Source: SAR202 cluster bacterium bin22
GTDB taxonomy: Bacteria > Chloroflexota > Dehalococcoidia > Lucifugimonadales > UBA3495
Length of the DNA stretch: 64,000 nucleotides
Direction: 5' to 3'
Assembly: GCA_002238505.1 (NCBI GenBank)
Contig: MPMM01000007.1
Span: 62,001-126,000 of the forward strand
A program made the translations under genes and the position numbers. Shown here one piece after another: positions 41,576-50,493 of the stretch; positions within the stretch are counted from its first letter, which is position 1; the number at the start of each line of letters is the position of its first letter. The notes below the pieces were generated by a model. That model saw nothing but the letters and a program-made list of their open reading frames with translations, searched no databases and had not been told where the DNA came from.

Positions 41576-43027
41576 CTATCGCTGGGGGATCATCCTTAGC
41601 AGGTAAGTCCTTGACGAATTCTCCATGCCCAGTACCTCGTTCATGGTCAGGGGGGGTTCTTCCCTGGGTTTGAACTGAAACCGGTTCAACAGGCGGGTCG
41701 CGAAAAGCCAGATGGCGGACTCCGCAAGTTCGCGTACTATAGCGGCCTCCTGGTTGACCCCAAGAGTAATTCCAAAGGGCATGACCGGCGCCGTTTGGGA
41801 GTTGTCGGGTCCGGACCCGAGTCGTTCTGAACGGGACCGTTCGGGCAGAAACCGTTTGGGGCGGAACACCTGGGGTAATGCCCAGAACCGCTCGTCGTGA
41901 TGGATAGCATAAATATTGACCAGCGCCTGGGATCCGGCCGGCACGTGGTAACCGCCTATCTCCGTGGACCGGATCGCCCGGAGCGGCGAGGAGAGGGGCG
42001 TAACGGTCAGGTAGCGCATGCACTCGGTGATGCAGGCTAAGGTGTAGGGCAAGTCTCCGCGATCATCGGACGTCGGCGCCTCACCCCAGCCCAGCACCCG
42101 CTCCATCTCTTCGTGGATCCCCGCTTGAATTACAGGCCGGTTGGCCAGCAGCACCAACAGCCAGCCCAGCAGCCGGCCCAGCCCTGAGGGCGCACCGGTC
42201 AGGACGTGGCAACAGAGGCTGCGCACTTCGGACCAGTCCAGGGTTCCCTCTGCCTGGGCGGCCAGCATGATTTCCGCCAGGCAGGTGGGTTGGGCTGGGT
42301 CGAACTCGGGCCTCAGGCGTACCCCGTCAATCAGGCCGGCCACTATCCTGTCCCGGTCCAGTTGCGGCAGTTTCGACTCCTGTCTCGGCCTCTTCGTGTG
42401 ACACTTGAGCGAGGAAAGGAGGTTGGAAGGGTGCAGGGAGTTGTTGGTGGCGTTGGTCCAGGCGGTGTGCTCCCGCAATTGGCTCTTCAGGCTCAGAAAA
42501 TCCAGCGAATCATGGCGACTGTTGCCGAAAACGGCGCGGAAGCTCAGGTTGTAATCAATATTATCCAGCTCCCGTGTGGGGTTGATGAACTTTCCCCATT
42601 CCGACAGATGTTGCCATCGTTCCAGCAGTTCTTCCACCATGGGTTCCGCGTGGTTGTGCACCAGCATCTGCCGAACGCCCGGCCCAGACAGTTTCTGCTC
42701 GGTGAAGCGGCGTAACAGCAACCTTTTGTTGCGACCAGCAGTGCCCGGGAGGTCTTGACCCTGGTTCGAGTCCGGTCCAGTGTGCGGAGAATCCAGTTGC
42801 CATGTATTGGCCTGCTGGAATGCTTCAACCATCAATTCCGGGTGGCTTATGACCACCGTGGGCACATTGCCGATGTGGAAGAGGAATACGTCGCCGTATC
42901 GCCTGGCCAGCCGACCCAGGCTCTGGTGGTCCGGCGCCTTGACCAGGAAAGGCAGTGCGCCCAGCAGCGGCAGACTTCGGGGCCCAGGAGGCAACTGGGG
43001 CGGCGCCAAAATGGTAGAAGCTTGCAT
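41576..43027 (-). CDS. Cytochrome P450-fold protein lacking the heme cysteine
   Basis: The 483-residue protein has an unmistakable P450 scaffold: proline-rich PPGPRSLPLLGALPFLV hinge (residues ~13-29) as in microsomal CYP2-like enzymes, K-helix ECMR (E335, R338), the meander FRPKRFLPER and the L-helix LFATRLLNRFQFKP. The heme loop is wrong: MPFGITLGVNQEAAIVRELA contains no Cys where FGxGxRxCxG is expected. The I-helix oxygen site AGxxTT is also replaced (LTGAPSGLG, ~277-284), and the usual C-helix Trp-x3-Arg is missing. It cannot be a normal thiolate P450 and looks like a pseudoenzyme or a diverged catalyst. ATG 43027 is preferred over GTG 43030. No TM helix. Confidence 0.9.
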   Translation of the reverse strand: MQASTILAPPQLPPGPRSLPLLGALPFLVKAPDHQSLGRLARRYGDVFLFHIGNVPTVVISHPELMVEAFQQANTWQLDSPHTGPDSNQGQDLPGTAGRNKRLLLRRFTEQKLSGPGVRQMLVHNHAEPMVEELLERWQHLSEWGKFINPTRELDNIDYNLSFRAVFGNSRHDSLDFLSLKSQLREHTAWTNATNNSLHPSNLLSSLKCHTKRPRQESKLPQLDRDRIVAGLIDGVRLRPEFDPAQPTCLAEIMLAAQAEGTLDWSEVRSLCCHVLTGAPSGLGRLLGWLLVLLANRPVIQAGIHEEMERVLGWGEAPTSDDRGDLPYTLACITECMRYLTVTPLSSPLRAIRSTEIGGYHVPAGSQALVNIYAIHHDERFWALPQVFRPKRFLPERSRSERLGSGPDNSQTAPVMPFGITLGVNQEAAIVRELAESAIWLFATRLLNRFQFKPREEPPLTMNEVLGMENSSRTYLLRMIPQR

Positions 43028-43030
43028 CAC

Positions 43031-43481
43031 ACAACAACTCCTTGCGAAGGTTCAACGCATGAAAGCGACAGGCTATGGCAGGTATCTGATAAAGAACAAT
43101 TATAGAGTCGCCCGCATTTAAGGCCAATAACTTATGAATAAAAATTCACACCGGGCCCATTTCCGAGGGCAAAAGGGCCTGATCCCCAGGCCTTCATGTT
43201 CGCCAAGGTCTTCCGAACTCCACGGGCGGTTTCCGGCCCGTGCTCGGGGTCCTCACTCCCACCGACCCTGAAAAGACCTGCGCCTTGATGTGCCGACCGG
43301 CGAGACGCTGGTGCGAAGAAGGGGGAGGCACAGGCAGAATCAGGGGGTTGCTGGACATTGACGTCGACCAGGTCGCCTCAAGGGGCAGGACGTACTGACG
43401 GGCGGCCCTTCATCTTGCCCTTTCCCGCCTGCGGTGGTAAATTAGCCCGAAACCAGCAGACTAGAATAGGGGTGTTTTCAG
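43031..43481. other. 451-bp intergenic region, no gene recognised
   Basis: No frame on either strand has a convincing start, length or composition. A few direct GGCCT and CCGGGCC repeats are present. The stretch ends with the AGGGG region before the CoA-transferase start. Confidence 0.5.
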
Positions 43482-44696
43482 ATGGCAGAAGGCAATGGTC
43501 CCTTGAGTGGTGTTCGAGTAATTGACCTGGGCCGCCACCAGGCCGGCCCCCGTTGCGCCCAGGTGCTGGCCCGCATGGGCGCCGAGGTAATCAAGGTAGA
43601 GCGTCTGGGCGGCGAGGAGACTCGCTACCACGGCCCGTGGGTGCGCAAGCAGAGCGCCTACTGGGTTCAGTACAACAGCGGCAAGAAGAGCCTCAGCATG
43701 GACCTGCGGAAGGAAGAGGGCAAGGAGGCCCTGCGCCGGCTGGTGAAGGTTTCCGACGTCATCCTGCAGAATTTCCGCCCCGGCACCATCGAAACCATGG
43801 GTTTCGGCTACGACGTGCTCAAGGAATTGAATCCCCGCATTATCATGGTCAACGTCTCCGCCTACGGCCAGTTCGGGCCGTACCGGGAGAAGATTGGCTA
43901 CGACCCCATCGGTCAGACAATGTCCGGCATAGCCATGGTCACCGGTGAGGATGGAATGCCTCCCATCCGGGCCGGGGTACCCATCATTGACCGCACCACC
44001 GCCCTGCACGCCGCCATCGGCACCCTGGCCGCCCTTCACGAGCGGGAGCGCTCGGGCGAGGGCCAGTGCATCGACGTGTGCCTGGCCGACACGGGCTACA
44101 GCTATACCGAGATTCCCATAACCGCCTACCACGGCGCAGGCGTTGAGCCCAGGCGCGGCGAGTCGGCGGCGCCCCCCAGCGGCACCTATCCCTGCAAGGA
44201 CGGCTGGGTCCTGATTTCCGCCGGCGACCAGCACCACTGGCACCGGGTCTGCAACGCCCTGGGCAAGCCGGAATGGCTGGAAGACCCCCGCTTCACCACC
44301 CGCCACGAGCGGGGCCGCAACGGGTCGCTGATCAACGAAGCCATGCAGGCCCTGATGTCCGACATGACCATGGCCGAAGTCATCGAGCACTTCACCCGTC
44401 ACGATGTGGTGGCGGCGCCGGTCAACACCATCGCCCAGGCGGCCCAGGACCCGCACCCGTGGGAACGGGGAGCCCTGCAGGAAGTACCCGACTTCCTGGC
44501 CGGGACGATTGCGGTGTCCGGCGACTTCTGGCACTTCAGCCGCACCCCGGCGGTGGTCGGCACCACTCCCCAGGTGGGCGAGCACAACGAAGAGGTCCTG
44601 GCCGACCTGCTGGGCTACTCCGAGGAGGAAATCTCCCAGATGCGCGAGGGCAACGTAATCGCCGAGTTCGACCACTACGACGAGATACCCGGCTAG
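43482..44696 (+). CDS. CaiB/BaiF family III CoA-transferase
   Basis: The 404-residue enzyme transfers CoA between acyl-CoA and a carboxylic acid through an aspartyl-CoA thioester. Landmarks are GVRVIDLGRHQAGPRCAQVLARMGAEVIKVE, QNFRPGTIETMGFGYD, VNVSAYGQFGPY and the catalytic aspartate in VPIIDRTTALHAAIG. It resembles formyl-CoA, L-carnitine and bile-acid CoA-transferases. Substrates are not evident. A terminator hairpin follows. It converges with the asparaginase-like gene. Confidence 0.93.
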   Translation: MAEGNGPLSGVRVIDLGRHQAGPRCAQVLARMGAEVIKVERLGGEETRYHGPWVRKQSAYWVQYNSGKKSLSMDLRKEEGKEALRRLVKVSDVILQNFRPGTIETMGFGYDVLKELNPRIIMVNVSAYGQFGPYREKIGYDPIGQTMSGIAMVTGEDGMPPIRAGVPIIDRTTALHAAIGTLAALHERERSGEGQCIDVCLADTGYSYTEIPITAYHGAGVEPRRGESAAPPSGTYPCKDGWVLISAGDQHHWHRVCNALGKPEWLEDPRFTTRHERGRNGSLINEAMQALMSDMTMAEVIEHFTRHDVVAAPVNTIAQAAQDPHPWERGALQEVPDFLAGTIAVSGDFWHFSRTPAVVGTTPQVGEHNEEVLADLLGYSEEEISQMREGNVIAEFDHYDEIPG

Positions 44697-44742
44697 CGCC
44701 GGTTAAATCATCGACCAAGGACACCAAGAACCACGAAAGAGA

Positions 44743-44764
44743 GGGCCCCGAATTTTCGGGGCCC
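44743..44764 (+). terminator. Rho-independent-like terminator
   Basis: A 10-bp stem GGGCCCCGAA/TTCGGGGCCC with a TT loop, followed by CACTATTTTCTTTT, fits a terminator for the CoA-transferase gene. Confidence 0.75.
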
Positions 44765-44852
44765 ACACTATTTTCTTTTAAGATCAGTGCTGGTTAATGA
44801 GTGCTGATTCGTTCCCATTCGTGGCAAAACCCCTCTTTCAAGAAGTCATCAC

Positions 44853-44880
44853 TCATCCTGTATATCCTGTCCATCCATGT
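44853..44880. repeat. Family A repeat, single end
   Basis: ATCCTGTATATCCTGTCCATCCATGTC, the right end only, lying between the CoA-transferase terminator and the asparaginase-like stop. No matching left end nearby. Confidence 0.6.
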
Positions 44881-44885
44881 CAATA

Positions 44886-45896
44886 TCAATACTCCAGCAT
44901 CATCCGTTGTATTTCCCCCGGGTCCTCCGTCTTCGTCAGTGCCAGCATCAACAATATCCGGGCCTTCTTGGGGGCCAGGTTGTCGGCGGCGATGTAGCCG
45001 TCCTCCACGAAGCGGCGGGTGCGCATCACCCGCCCGTTGCCCGTCTGGGTGGCGATGACTACCGGTATGCCCCTGTCCCGCGCCCCTTTCAGCGCCGACA
45101 TGAACTCCGGCGACGAACTACCGCCCCCCAGGCCGGCCGCCACGATTCCGGCCACCCCCGCCTCGGCCAGGGCGTTGACCACCAGCCCGTCGGCCCCGGC
45201 GTAGGCGTAGGCAATGTCCACCCGGGGCAGTTCCGCCACGTCGGTAATGTCGAACTCGCTGTCCGCGGTGTGGGCGCGGGCCGGGCTGCGGTAGAAGACC
45301 ACCTCCTCGTCCGAGTCGGCGTAGCCCAGGCAGCCCAGTTCGCCGGACCGAAAAGTCTCCAGGCGGTAGCTGTTGCTCTTGGTCACGTCCCTGGCCGCCT
45401 GGATTTCGTTGTTCAGGACGGTCAGCACTCCCCTGCCCGCCGACTGGGGCGTCGCGGCCACCCGTATGCAGTCCAGCAGGTTGATGTCGGCATCGGTGCC
45501 CATGCCCGTGGGCGGCCGCATGGCCCCGGTGACCACCACCGGCCGGCGGTCCTTCACCGTTAAATTCAGAAAGTAGGCCGTCTCCTCCAGCGTGGCCGTG
45601 CCGTGGGTGATGGCCACGCCGGCGGCCCCCTGGTCCAGGGCAAATATGTCGTTTATGCGGCGGGCTAGTTGCAGCCAGTGGCTGGGCAGGATGTTGGCGC
45701 TGCCCACGTTGACCAGTTGCTCCGGCAGCACCTCGGCAAACTCCCCGGCCTCGGGAATACTGTCCAGCATCTGCTCGATGGTCAGGTGCCGGTTGCGGTA
45801 GCTGTAGTTGGTGTAGTCGGTGCGGAAGTCCCCGATAAATGAGATGGACCCGCCGGTGCCGATGAGATAGACCCGGGGCTTCTGGTCAGTGGTCAT
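44886..45896 (-). CDS. Asparaginase-like protein with altered substrate pocket
   Basis: The 336-residue protein aligns with type I/II L-asparaginases. It keeps the nucleophile-region GTGGSI (T14), the THGT motif (T100), and the catalytic lysine of RDVTKSNSYRLETF (K173). But the following residue, Asp90 in E. coli AnsB, is Ala101 (THGTATLEETA), and the Gln59 position is Ala67 (VGSANIL). Both side chains normally bind the substrate alpha-amino group. The enzyme may therefore act on an amide without that group, or on another substrate. AAAGGAGCG precedes the ATG. No signal peptide, so cytoplasmic. Confidence 0.88.
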   Translation of the reverse strand: MTTDQKPRVYLIGTGGSISFIGDFRTDYTNYSYRNRHLTIEQMLDSIPEAGEFAEVLPEQLVNVGSANILPSHWLQLARRINDIFALDQGAAGVAITHGTATLEETAYFLNLTVKDRRPVVVTGAMRPPTGMGTDADINLLDCIRVAATPQSAGRGVLTVLNNEIQAARDVTKSNSYRLETFRSGELGCLGYADSDEEVVFYRSPARAHTADSEFDITDVAELPRVDIAYAYAGADGLVVNALAEAGVAGIVAAGLGGGSSSPEFMSALKGARDRGIPVVIATQTGNGRVMRTRRFVEDGYIAADNLAPKKARILLMLALTKTEDPGEIQRMMLEY

Positions 45897-46033
45897 GGGG
45901 ATCGCTCCTTTTGCTTATTGGAGGAGGGTTTCGTATGCTGTAAGTATAGGGCATTGCCCCATAGGCGGGGCCGAAGCAGGGTTAACGAATTCTCCACCCC
46001 GGAAACCGTGGACAGGAGCAGTACCTGGACCCT

Positions 46034-47197
46034 ATGCGCCGATTTCCCACATATCTCCTGCTGGCGATTCTGGCCGGCCTGGCCCTGGCGCCGGTGGCAT
46101 GCCAGCCCTTCGCTTCCGGCTCATCAGGCGACGGGACCGGTGGCGGGACCGGCGGGACAGTGGCCGCCGAAGTCGTGGCCCCGCCCGGGGGACTGGAAGT
46201 GGAAACCGTAGTGGAGGGGCTGGAGATTCCCTGGGACCTGGCGTTCACGCCCGATGGCCGAATCCTCATAACCGAGCGCCCCGGGCGCATCAGGGTTGTG
46301 AAGGACGGTGTCCTGCAGGATGCCCCTTACGAGACCATTGAGGTCTTTCACCGCTCCGAGGCGGGGCTGATGGGAATTGCCCTGCATCCCGGGTTTGCCG
46401 ACAACGGCTACCTCTACGTCTGCTACACCTACCGCTCGGGGCGGGACACCTACAACCGCATTGCCCGGCTGACCGACCAGGGAGAACGCGCTGCCGACCA
46501 CCAGGTAATCCTGGACGGCATCCCCGGGGACACCCGCCACGATGGCTGTCGCATCCGCTTTGGCCCCGACGGCTACCTGTACGCCACCACCGGCGACGCC
46601 ACCGACCCTGCCCTGTCCCAGGACCTGGATTCCCTGGCGGGAAAGGTACTCCGGATGACGGCCGACGGTGGCGTGCCGCCGGACAACCCCTTTCCCGGGT
46701 CGCTGGTCTATACGTGGGGCCACCGCAATCCCCAGGGCCTGGACTGGCATCCCCTGACGGGGGGACTTTTTATCACCGAGCATGGACCCAGCCGCGATGA
46801 CGAGGTGAACCTGCTGCACCCCGGCAGCAACTACGGCTGGCCCGACGTTACCGGCGCCGCCGGCGACCCGGCCTACGTGGACTCCGTGCTGGCGCTCACG
46901 CCCACCGTGGCAATTGCCGGCGCCGCCTTTGTTTCCGGTGGCGGCATGCCATCCTCCTGGCAGGGGGACCTGGTTTTCGCCGCGTTGAAGAGTTCTCACC
47001 TGCAGCGGGTGGCCCTGGAACCGCCTGATTACCGGACCGTGGACTCGCGGCAGATTCTCTTCCAGGGCCGGTACGGGCGTCTTCGCGCCGTGGTTATGGG
47101 TCCGGACGGCTACCTCTACTTCACCACCAGCAACCGCGATGGCCGGGGCAACCCCCGGGAGGGAGATGACCGGTTGCTGCGGCTGGGACTCCCCTGA
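46034..47197 (+). CDS. PQQ-dependent soluble aldose dehydrogenase lipoprotein
   Basis: The 387-residue protein has a lipobox (LAPVAC, C23) and a Gly/Thr-rich linker, then a six-bladed GSDH propeller (PF07995). Family marks are IPWDLAFTPDGRILITERPGRIRVV, DTRHDGCRIRFGPDGYLYATTGDA, WGHRNPQGLDWHP and TEHGPSRDDEVN, carrying residues that contact PQQ and calcium. Such enzymes oxidise glucose or other aldoses in the periplasm or at the cell surface and pass electrons to a quinone or cytochrome. Start ATG 46034 suits the signal. PQQ biosynthesis genes are not in the window. Confidence 0.9.
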   Translation: MRRFPTYLLLAILAGLALAPVACQPFASGSSGDGTGGGTGGTVAAEVVAPPGGLEVETVVEGLEIPWDLAFTPDGRILITERPGRIRVVKDGVLQDAPYETIEVFHRSEAGLMGIALHPGFADNGYLYVCYTYRSGRDTYNRIARLTDQGERAADHQVILDGIPGDTRHDGCRIRFGPDGYLYATTGDATDPALSQDLDSLAGKVLRMTADGGVPPDNPFPGSLVYTWGHRNPQGLDWHPLTGGLFITEHGPSRDDEVNLLHPGSNYGWPDVTGAAGDPAYVDSVLALTPTVAIAGAAFVSGGGMPSSWQGDLVFAALKSSHLQRVALEPPDYRTVDSRQILFQGRYGRLRAVVMGPDGYLYFTTSNRDGRGNPREGDDRLLRLGLP

Positions 47198-47419
47198 ACC
47201 GGAGCCGCGGAATCCGGTGTGCACTGCCACCATCGCTCGTGAACGCGCCCTGCCGGAGCGGCCCGGACCGGTTCTTTTCCAGAAACGAAGAGCCGCGACA
47301 AATGTCGCTGCCCCGCTAGCTGAATCTTTTGCAATTTCCCAACTCCTCATTTAATATATGTAGAGGAAGGATAGGGTGGACGGTTCTGGCCCAAATGCTG
47401 GCCGCAGAAGGGGATTAAA

Positions 47420-49420
47420 TTGAGAATGGGAAATAACCGGTGGCTCCGGAATAGCCTGGTTTACCTGTTAATAATCATCGGTGTAATCGTCATCTTCTAC
47501 ACCCTGATTCCGGCCTTCGGCACCCGAAACGATCTGCCTCTCACCGAAGTAATTGCCAAGGCCCAGAATCACGAGATCAGTGAAATCATCGTGGAAGGTG
47601 ACAAGCTGACCGTCATTCCCATTGTCACCGGCGGCGTCGGCGGAACCCAGTACACCAGCCGCATTAGCGAGCAAACCGATATCATGCAGGTGCTGTCGGC
47701 CAACGACGTAGATACCGGCCCCGGCAGCCTGCAGGTTACCTTCAAGGGTTCCGGCGGCCTCGGCAGTTTCCTGGGGCTGCTGCTGAACTTCCTGCCCCTG
47801 ATCTTCTTTGGCGGCCTCATCCTGTTCATGATGCGCCAGGCCCAGGGCAGCAATAACCAGACTATGAGTTTCGGACGCAGCCGCGCCCGGATGATGCCCT
47901 TCAACCGCCCAACAGTGACCTTCTCCGACGTGGCCGGCGTGGACGAGGCCAAGACGGAACTGGTTGAGGTGGTGGAGTTCCTGAAATACCCGGAGCGCTT
48001 CCTGTCCCTGGGCGCCCGCATCCCCAAGGGCGTATTGCTGGTGGGCCAGCCCGGCACCGGCAAGACGCTGCTGGCCCGGGCCGTGGCCGGTGAGGCGGGA
48101 GTGCCTTTCTTCCATATCAGCGGCAGCGAATTTGTGGAAATGTTCGTAGGCGTCGGCGCGGCCAGGGTGCGCGACCTGTTCGAACAGGCCAAGCGCAACG
48201 CCCCCTGTATTGTTTTCGTGGACGAGATTGACGCCGTGGGCCGCCATCGGGGCGCCGGTCTGGGCGGTGGCCACGACGAACGGGAGCAGACCCTGAACCA
48301 GATCCTGGTGGAAATGGACGGCTTCGAGAGCAACACCAATATCATCGTGCTGGCCGCCACCAACCGCCCGGACATCCTGGACCCCGCGCTGCTCCGCCCC
48401 GGCCGGTTTGACCGCCGGGTGGTACTGGACCTGCCCGATGTGGTGGGACGCCAGGCCATCCTGAAAGTCCACTCCGCCGGCAAGCCCCTGGCCGCCGAAA
48501 TTAATCTGGAGACCCTGGCCAAGGAGACGCCCGGCTTCAGCGGGGCTGACCTGTCCAACCTGATCAACGAGGCGGCCCTGCTGGCTGCCCGCAAGAACCA
48601 GAAAAGCATCCACATGCCCGACTTTGAGGAAGCGGTTGAGCGCGTAATCGCCGGCCCGGAGCGCAAGAGCCGGGTTATCAATACCCGCGAGAAGGAAATG
48701 ACGGCCTACCACGAGGCGGGCCACGCCCTGGTGGCCTGGGTGTTGCCCCACGCCGACCGGGTCCACAAGATTTCCATCATCTCCCGGGGCAACATGGGTG
48801 GCCACACCACCCTCCTGCCGGAGGAGGACCGGTACCTGTGGACCAAGAACCAGTTCCTAGACATGATGGCCGTTACCATGGGAGGCCGCGTCGCCGAGGA
48901 ACAGATCTTTGACGAAGTGACCACCGGCGCCAGCAACGACCTGGAACGGGCTACCAAGATAGCTCTCGGCATGATCAAGCGCTACGGCATGAGCAGCGCC
49001 CTGGGCCCCCGCACCTTCGGCAAGCGAGAGGAACTGGTCTTCCTGGGGCGGGAAATCAGCGAAGAGCGCGACTATGGTGACAAGGTGGCCGAGGAAATTG
49101 ACCAGGAAGTTAAGGAAATGGTCAACAGCGCCTACGTTCAGGCCTGCAACATCCTGATCGAGCACAAGCCTGACCTGGTCCGCATCGCCGAATACCTTAT
49201 CGAGCATGAGGCAATATCCGGCGATGCTCTGAACCGCCTCTTCAACAATGAAGATATGAGCGGAGAGGGCGATACGGGTACGCCGGCTGTGCCGCCTGAA
49301 ACGCCCCCTTACGCGCCCAAGCCAGCCACGCCCAATACATCCCCCCAGCCGGCGCCGTCCCTGTCCAGCCAGAACGCCCCGGACGTGGGTACCATGTCCA
49401 CCGGCAGCGGCGACAACTGA
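47420..49420 (+). CDS. ftsH: ATP-dependent zinc metalloprotease FtsH
   Basis: The 666-residue membrane protein has TM1 ([19 protein letters not shown]) and TM2 ([19 protein letters not shown]) around a periplasmic loop. The AAA ATPase has Walker A GQPGTGKT near 208-215, Walker [11 protein letters not shown] and [23 protein letters not shown]. The protease zinc site is HEAGH starting at H431. FtsH degrades misfolded membrane and soluble proteins, usually in a complex with HflK/HflC, which follow 1 kb downstream. The start is TTG 47420 by spacing from AAGGGG, or ATG 47426. The Pro-rich tail after ~610 is species-specific. Confidence 0.97.
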   Translation: MRMGNNRWLRNSLVYLLIIIGVIVIFYTLIPAFGTRNDLPLTEVIAKAQNHEISEIIVEGDKLTVIPIVTGGVGGTQYTSRISEQTDIMQVLSANDVDTGPGSLQVTFKGSGGLGSFLGLLLNFLPLIFFGGLILFMMRQAQGSNNQTMSFGRSRARMMPFNRPTVTFSDVAGVDEAKTELVEVVEFLKYPERFLSLGARIPKGVLLVGQPGTGKTLLARAVAGEAGVPFFHISGSEFVEMFVGVGAARVRDLFEQAKRNAPCIVFVDEIDAVGRHRGAGLGGGHDEREQTLNQILVEMDGFESNTNIIVLAATNRPDILDPALLRPGRFDRRVVLDLPDVVGRQAILKVHSAGKPLAAEINLETLAKETPGFSGADLSNLINEAALLAARKNQKSIHMPDFEEAVERVIAGPERKSRVINTREKEMTAYHEAGHALVAWVLPHADRVHKISIISRGNMGGHTTLLPEEDRYLWTKNQFLDMMAVTMGGRVAEEQIFDEVTTGASNDLERATKIALGMIKRYGMSSALGPRTFGKREELVFLGREISEERDYGDKVAEEIDQEVKEMVNSAYVQACNILIEHKPDLVRIAEYLIEHEAISGDALNRLFNNEDMSGEGDTGTPAVPPETPPYAPKPATPNTSPQPAPSLSSQNAPDVGTMSTGSGDN

Positions 49421-49445
49421 AGGCTCACAAACGGGACCTCAGTTC

Positions 49446-49512
49446 CCGCAAACAGGTAAATACAACAGGGCCGGGGTTCAACCCCGGCCCTGTTGTATTT
49501 ACCTGTTTGCGG
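49446..49512. repeat. 33-bp perfect palindrome 26 bp after ftsH
   Basis: Both 33-base arms (CCGCAAACAGGTAAATACAA... and its exact reverse complement) match without a mismatch around a single C. The stem is far longer than common terminators. A T-rich tail is absent. It may act as a transcription terminator for ftsH or mark a recombination or assembly fold-back. Confidence 0.9.
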
Positions 49513-49943
49513 ATGCCTGTGGAACGCCCGGCCATTTAGGCCCAATGGCCATTCCGATCCAGGGGAGGAACCCCGGGCATTGCCAGCTGGATCGTTTTCA
49601 GTTGGCAGCGGCCGCTGCCCCCCATGCCGTGAAGCTTCGTCGCCACGCTCCCCGGAATGACTGGTTAGCAAGTGATCGAACGGCAGAAATCTGGCCCCCG
49701 CCGACTCCGGGGCTGGCCCCAACTATTAGACCAACAGGTTTGAAATGATGACTGCTAAATCCGCATCGTCATTCCGGCCATGAGCCGGCATTCAGACAGG
49801 TTGCGAAGGGTCAACTGCATGGTGCCAGAGGTGCTCTGGATTCCGGCTTTCGCCAGAATGAAGGCGCGACAGACCCCAACCCTTCATAACAAAGCTGTAA
49901 GACTACTACGGCTGTGCGACTGGTCACCGGCTGCCGTTGGTTC
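49513..49943. other. 431-bp intergenic region with repeat family E
   Basis: Holds CGTCATTCCGGCCATGAGCCGGCATTC near 49769 and TGGATTCCGGCTTTCGCCAGAATGA at 49838-49862, relatives of the 4018-4052 unit. No coding frame recognised. Confidence 0.6.
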
Positions 49944-50213
49944 CTAAGCCTCCCCTGCTTCCTCATCAGGCTCCAGGGGCAACTGGCGGTAGTAGAGGCC
50001 CCAGTCCTGCATGAGGGACGCCACCCGGTCGTCCTGCAGGTTCACCAGTTCCCGAAAGAAGCCGGCCAGCGCGTGGGCCGGCGCCTGAGCGGCGTCGCAC
50101 ACCCAGCTCCTTTCCGCCGGCACCACGTAGAGCAGGCCGCTCTGGTGGGGGCAGGTAACCTGGATGCGGGTCATGTCCGAGCTGGGAGTGATGGTCATTC
50201 CGTTATCCGCCAT
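49944..50213 (-). CDS. Small protein of unknown function
   Basis: The 89-residue product has a well-spaced AGGAGG before the ATG and low repeat content, so it is likely real. It is acidic (C-terminal PLEPDEEAGEA) with Cys residues in VTCPHQSG and SWVCDAAQ and an amphipathic region HALAGFFRELVNLQDDRV. I recognise no family. It lies opposite in direction to the ftsH-hflK block, between the two. Confidence 0.65.
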   Translation of the reverse strand: MADNGMTITPSSDMTRIQVTCPHQSGLLYVVPAERSWVCDAAQAPAHALAGFFRELVNLQDDRVASLMQDWGLYYRQLPLEPDEEAGEA

Positions 50214-50493
50214 TGGTTTCGTGCCTCCTGGTGACGCAGTTTACGGTCGGGGCAGGTTCTGGGTCCCTGCGGGAAGGAATTATATGCCCGGCAGCGGTGG
50301 GCAGGCCACTGTTACCCCCTGCACGGTCTGGTCGGCTCCATAGGTTAGGGTCGAAAATCGGCAAAAACGTCACGGCCTTGCAAATTAGTGGTAGAATCTA
50401 TAGTTGTGATTTCGAAGCCCTTTTGCAGGGGTTGAGCATCCTCCTGGTAGGCGGTCCATCGGCCGCCGAAAAATTTTCAGAAGGAAACAGCTT

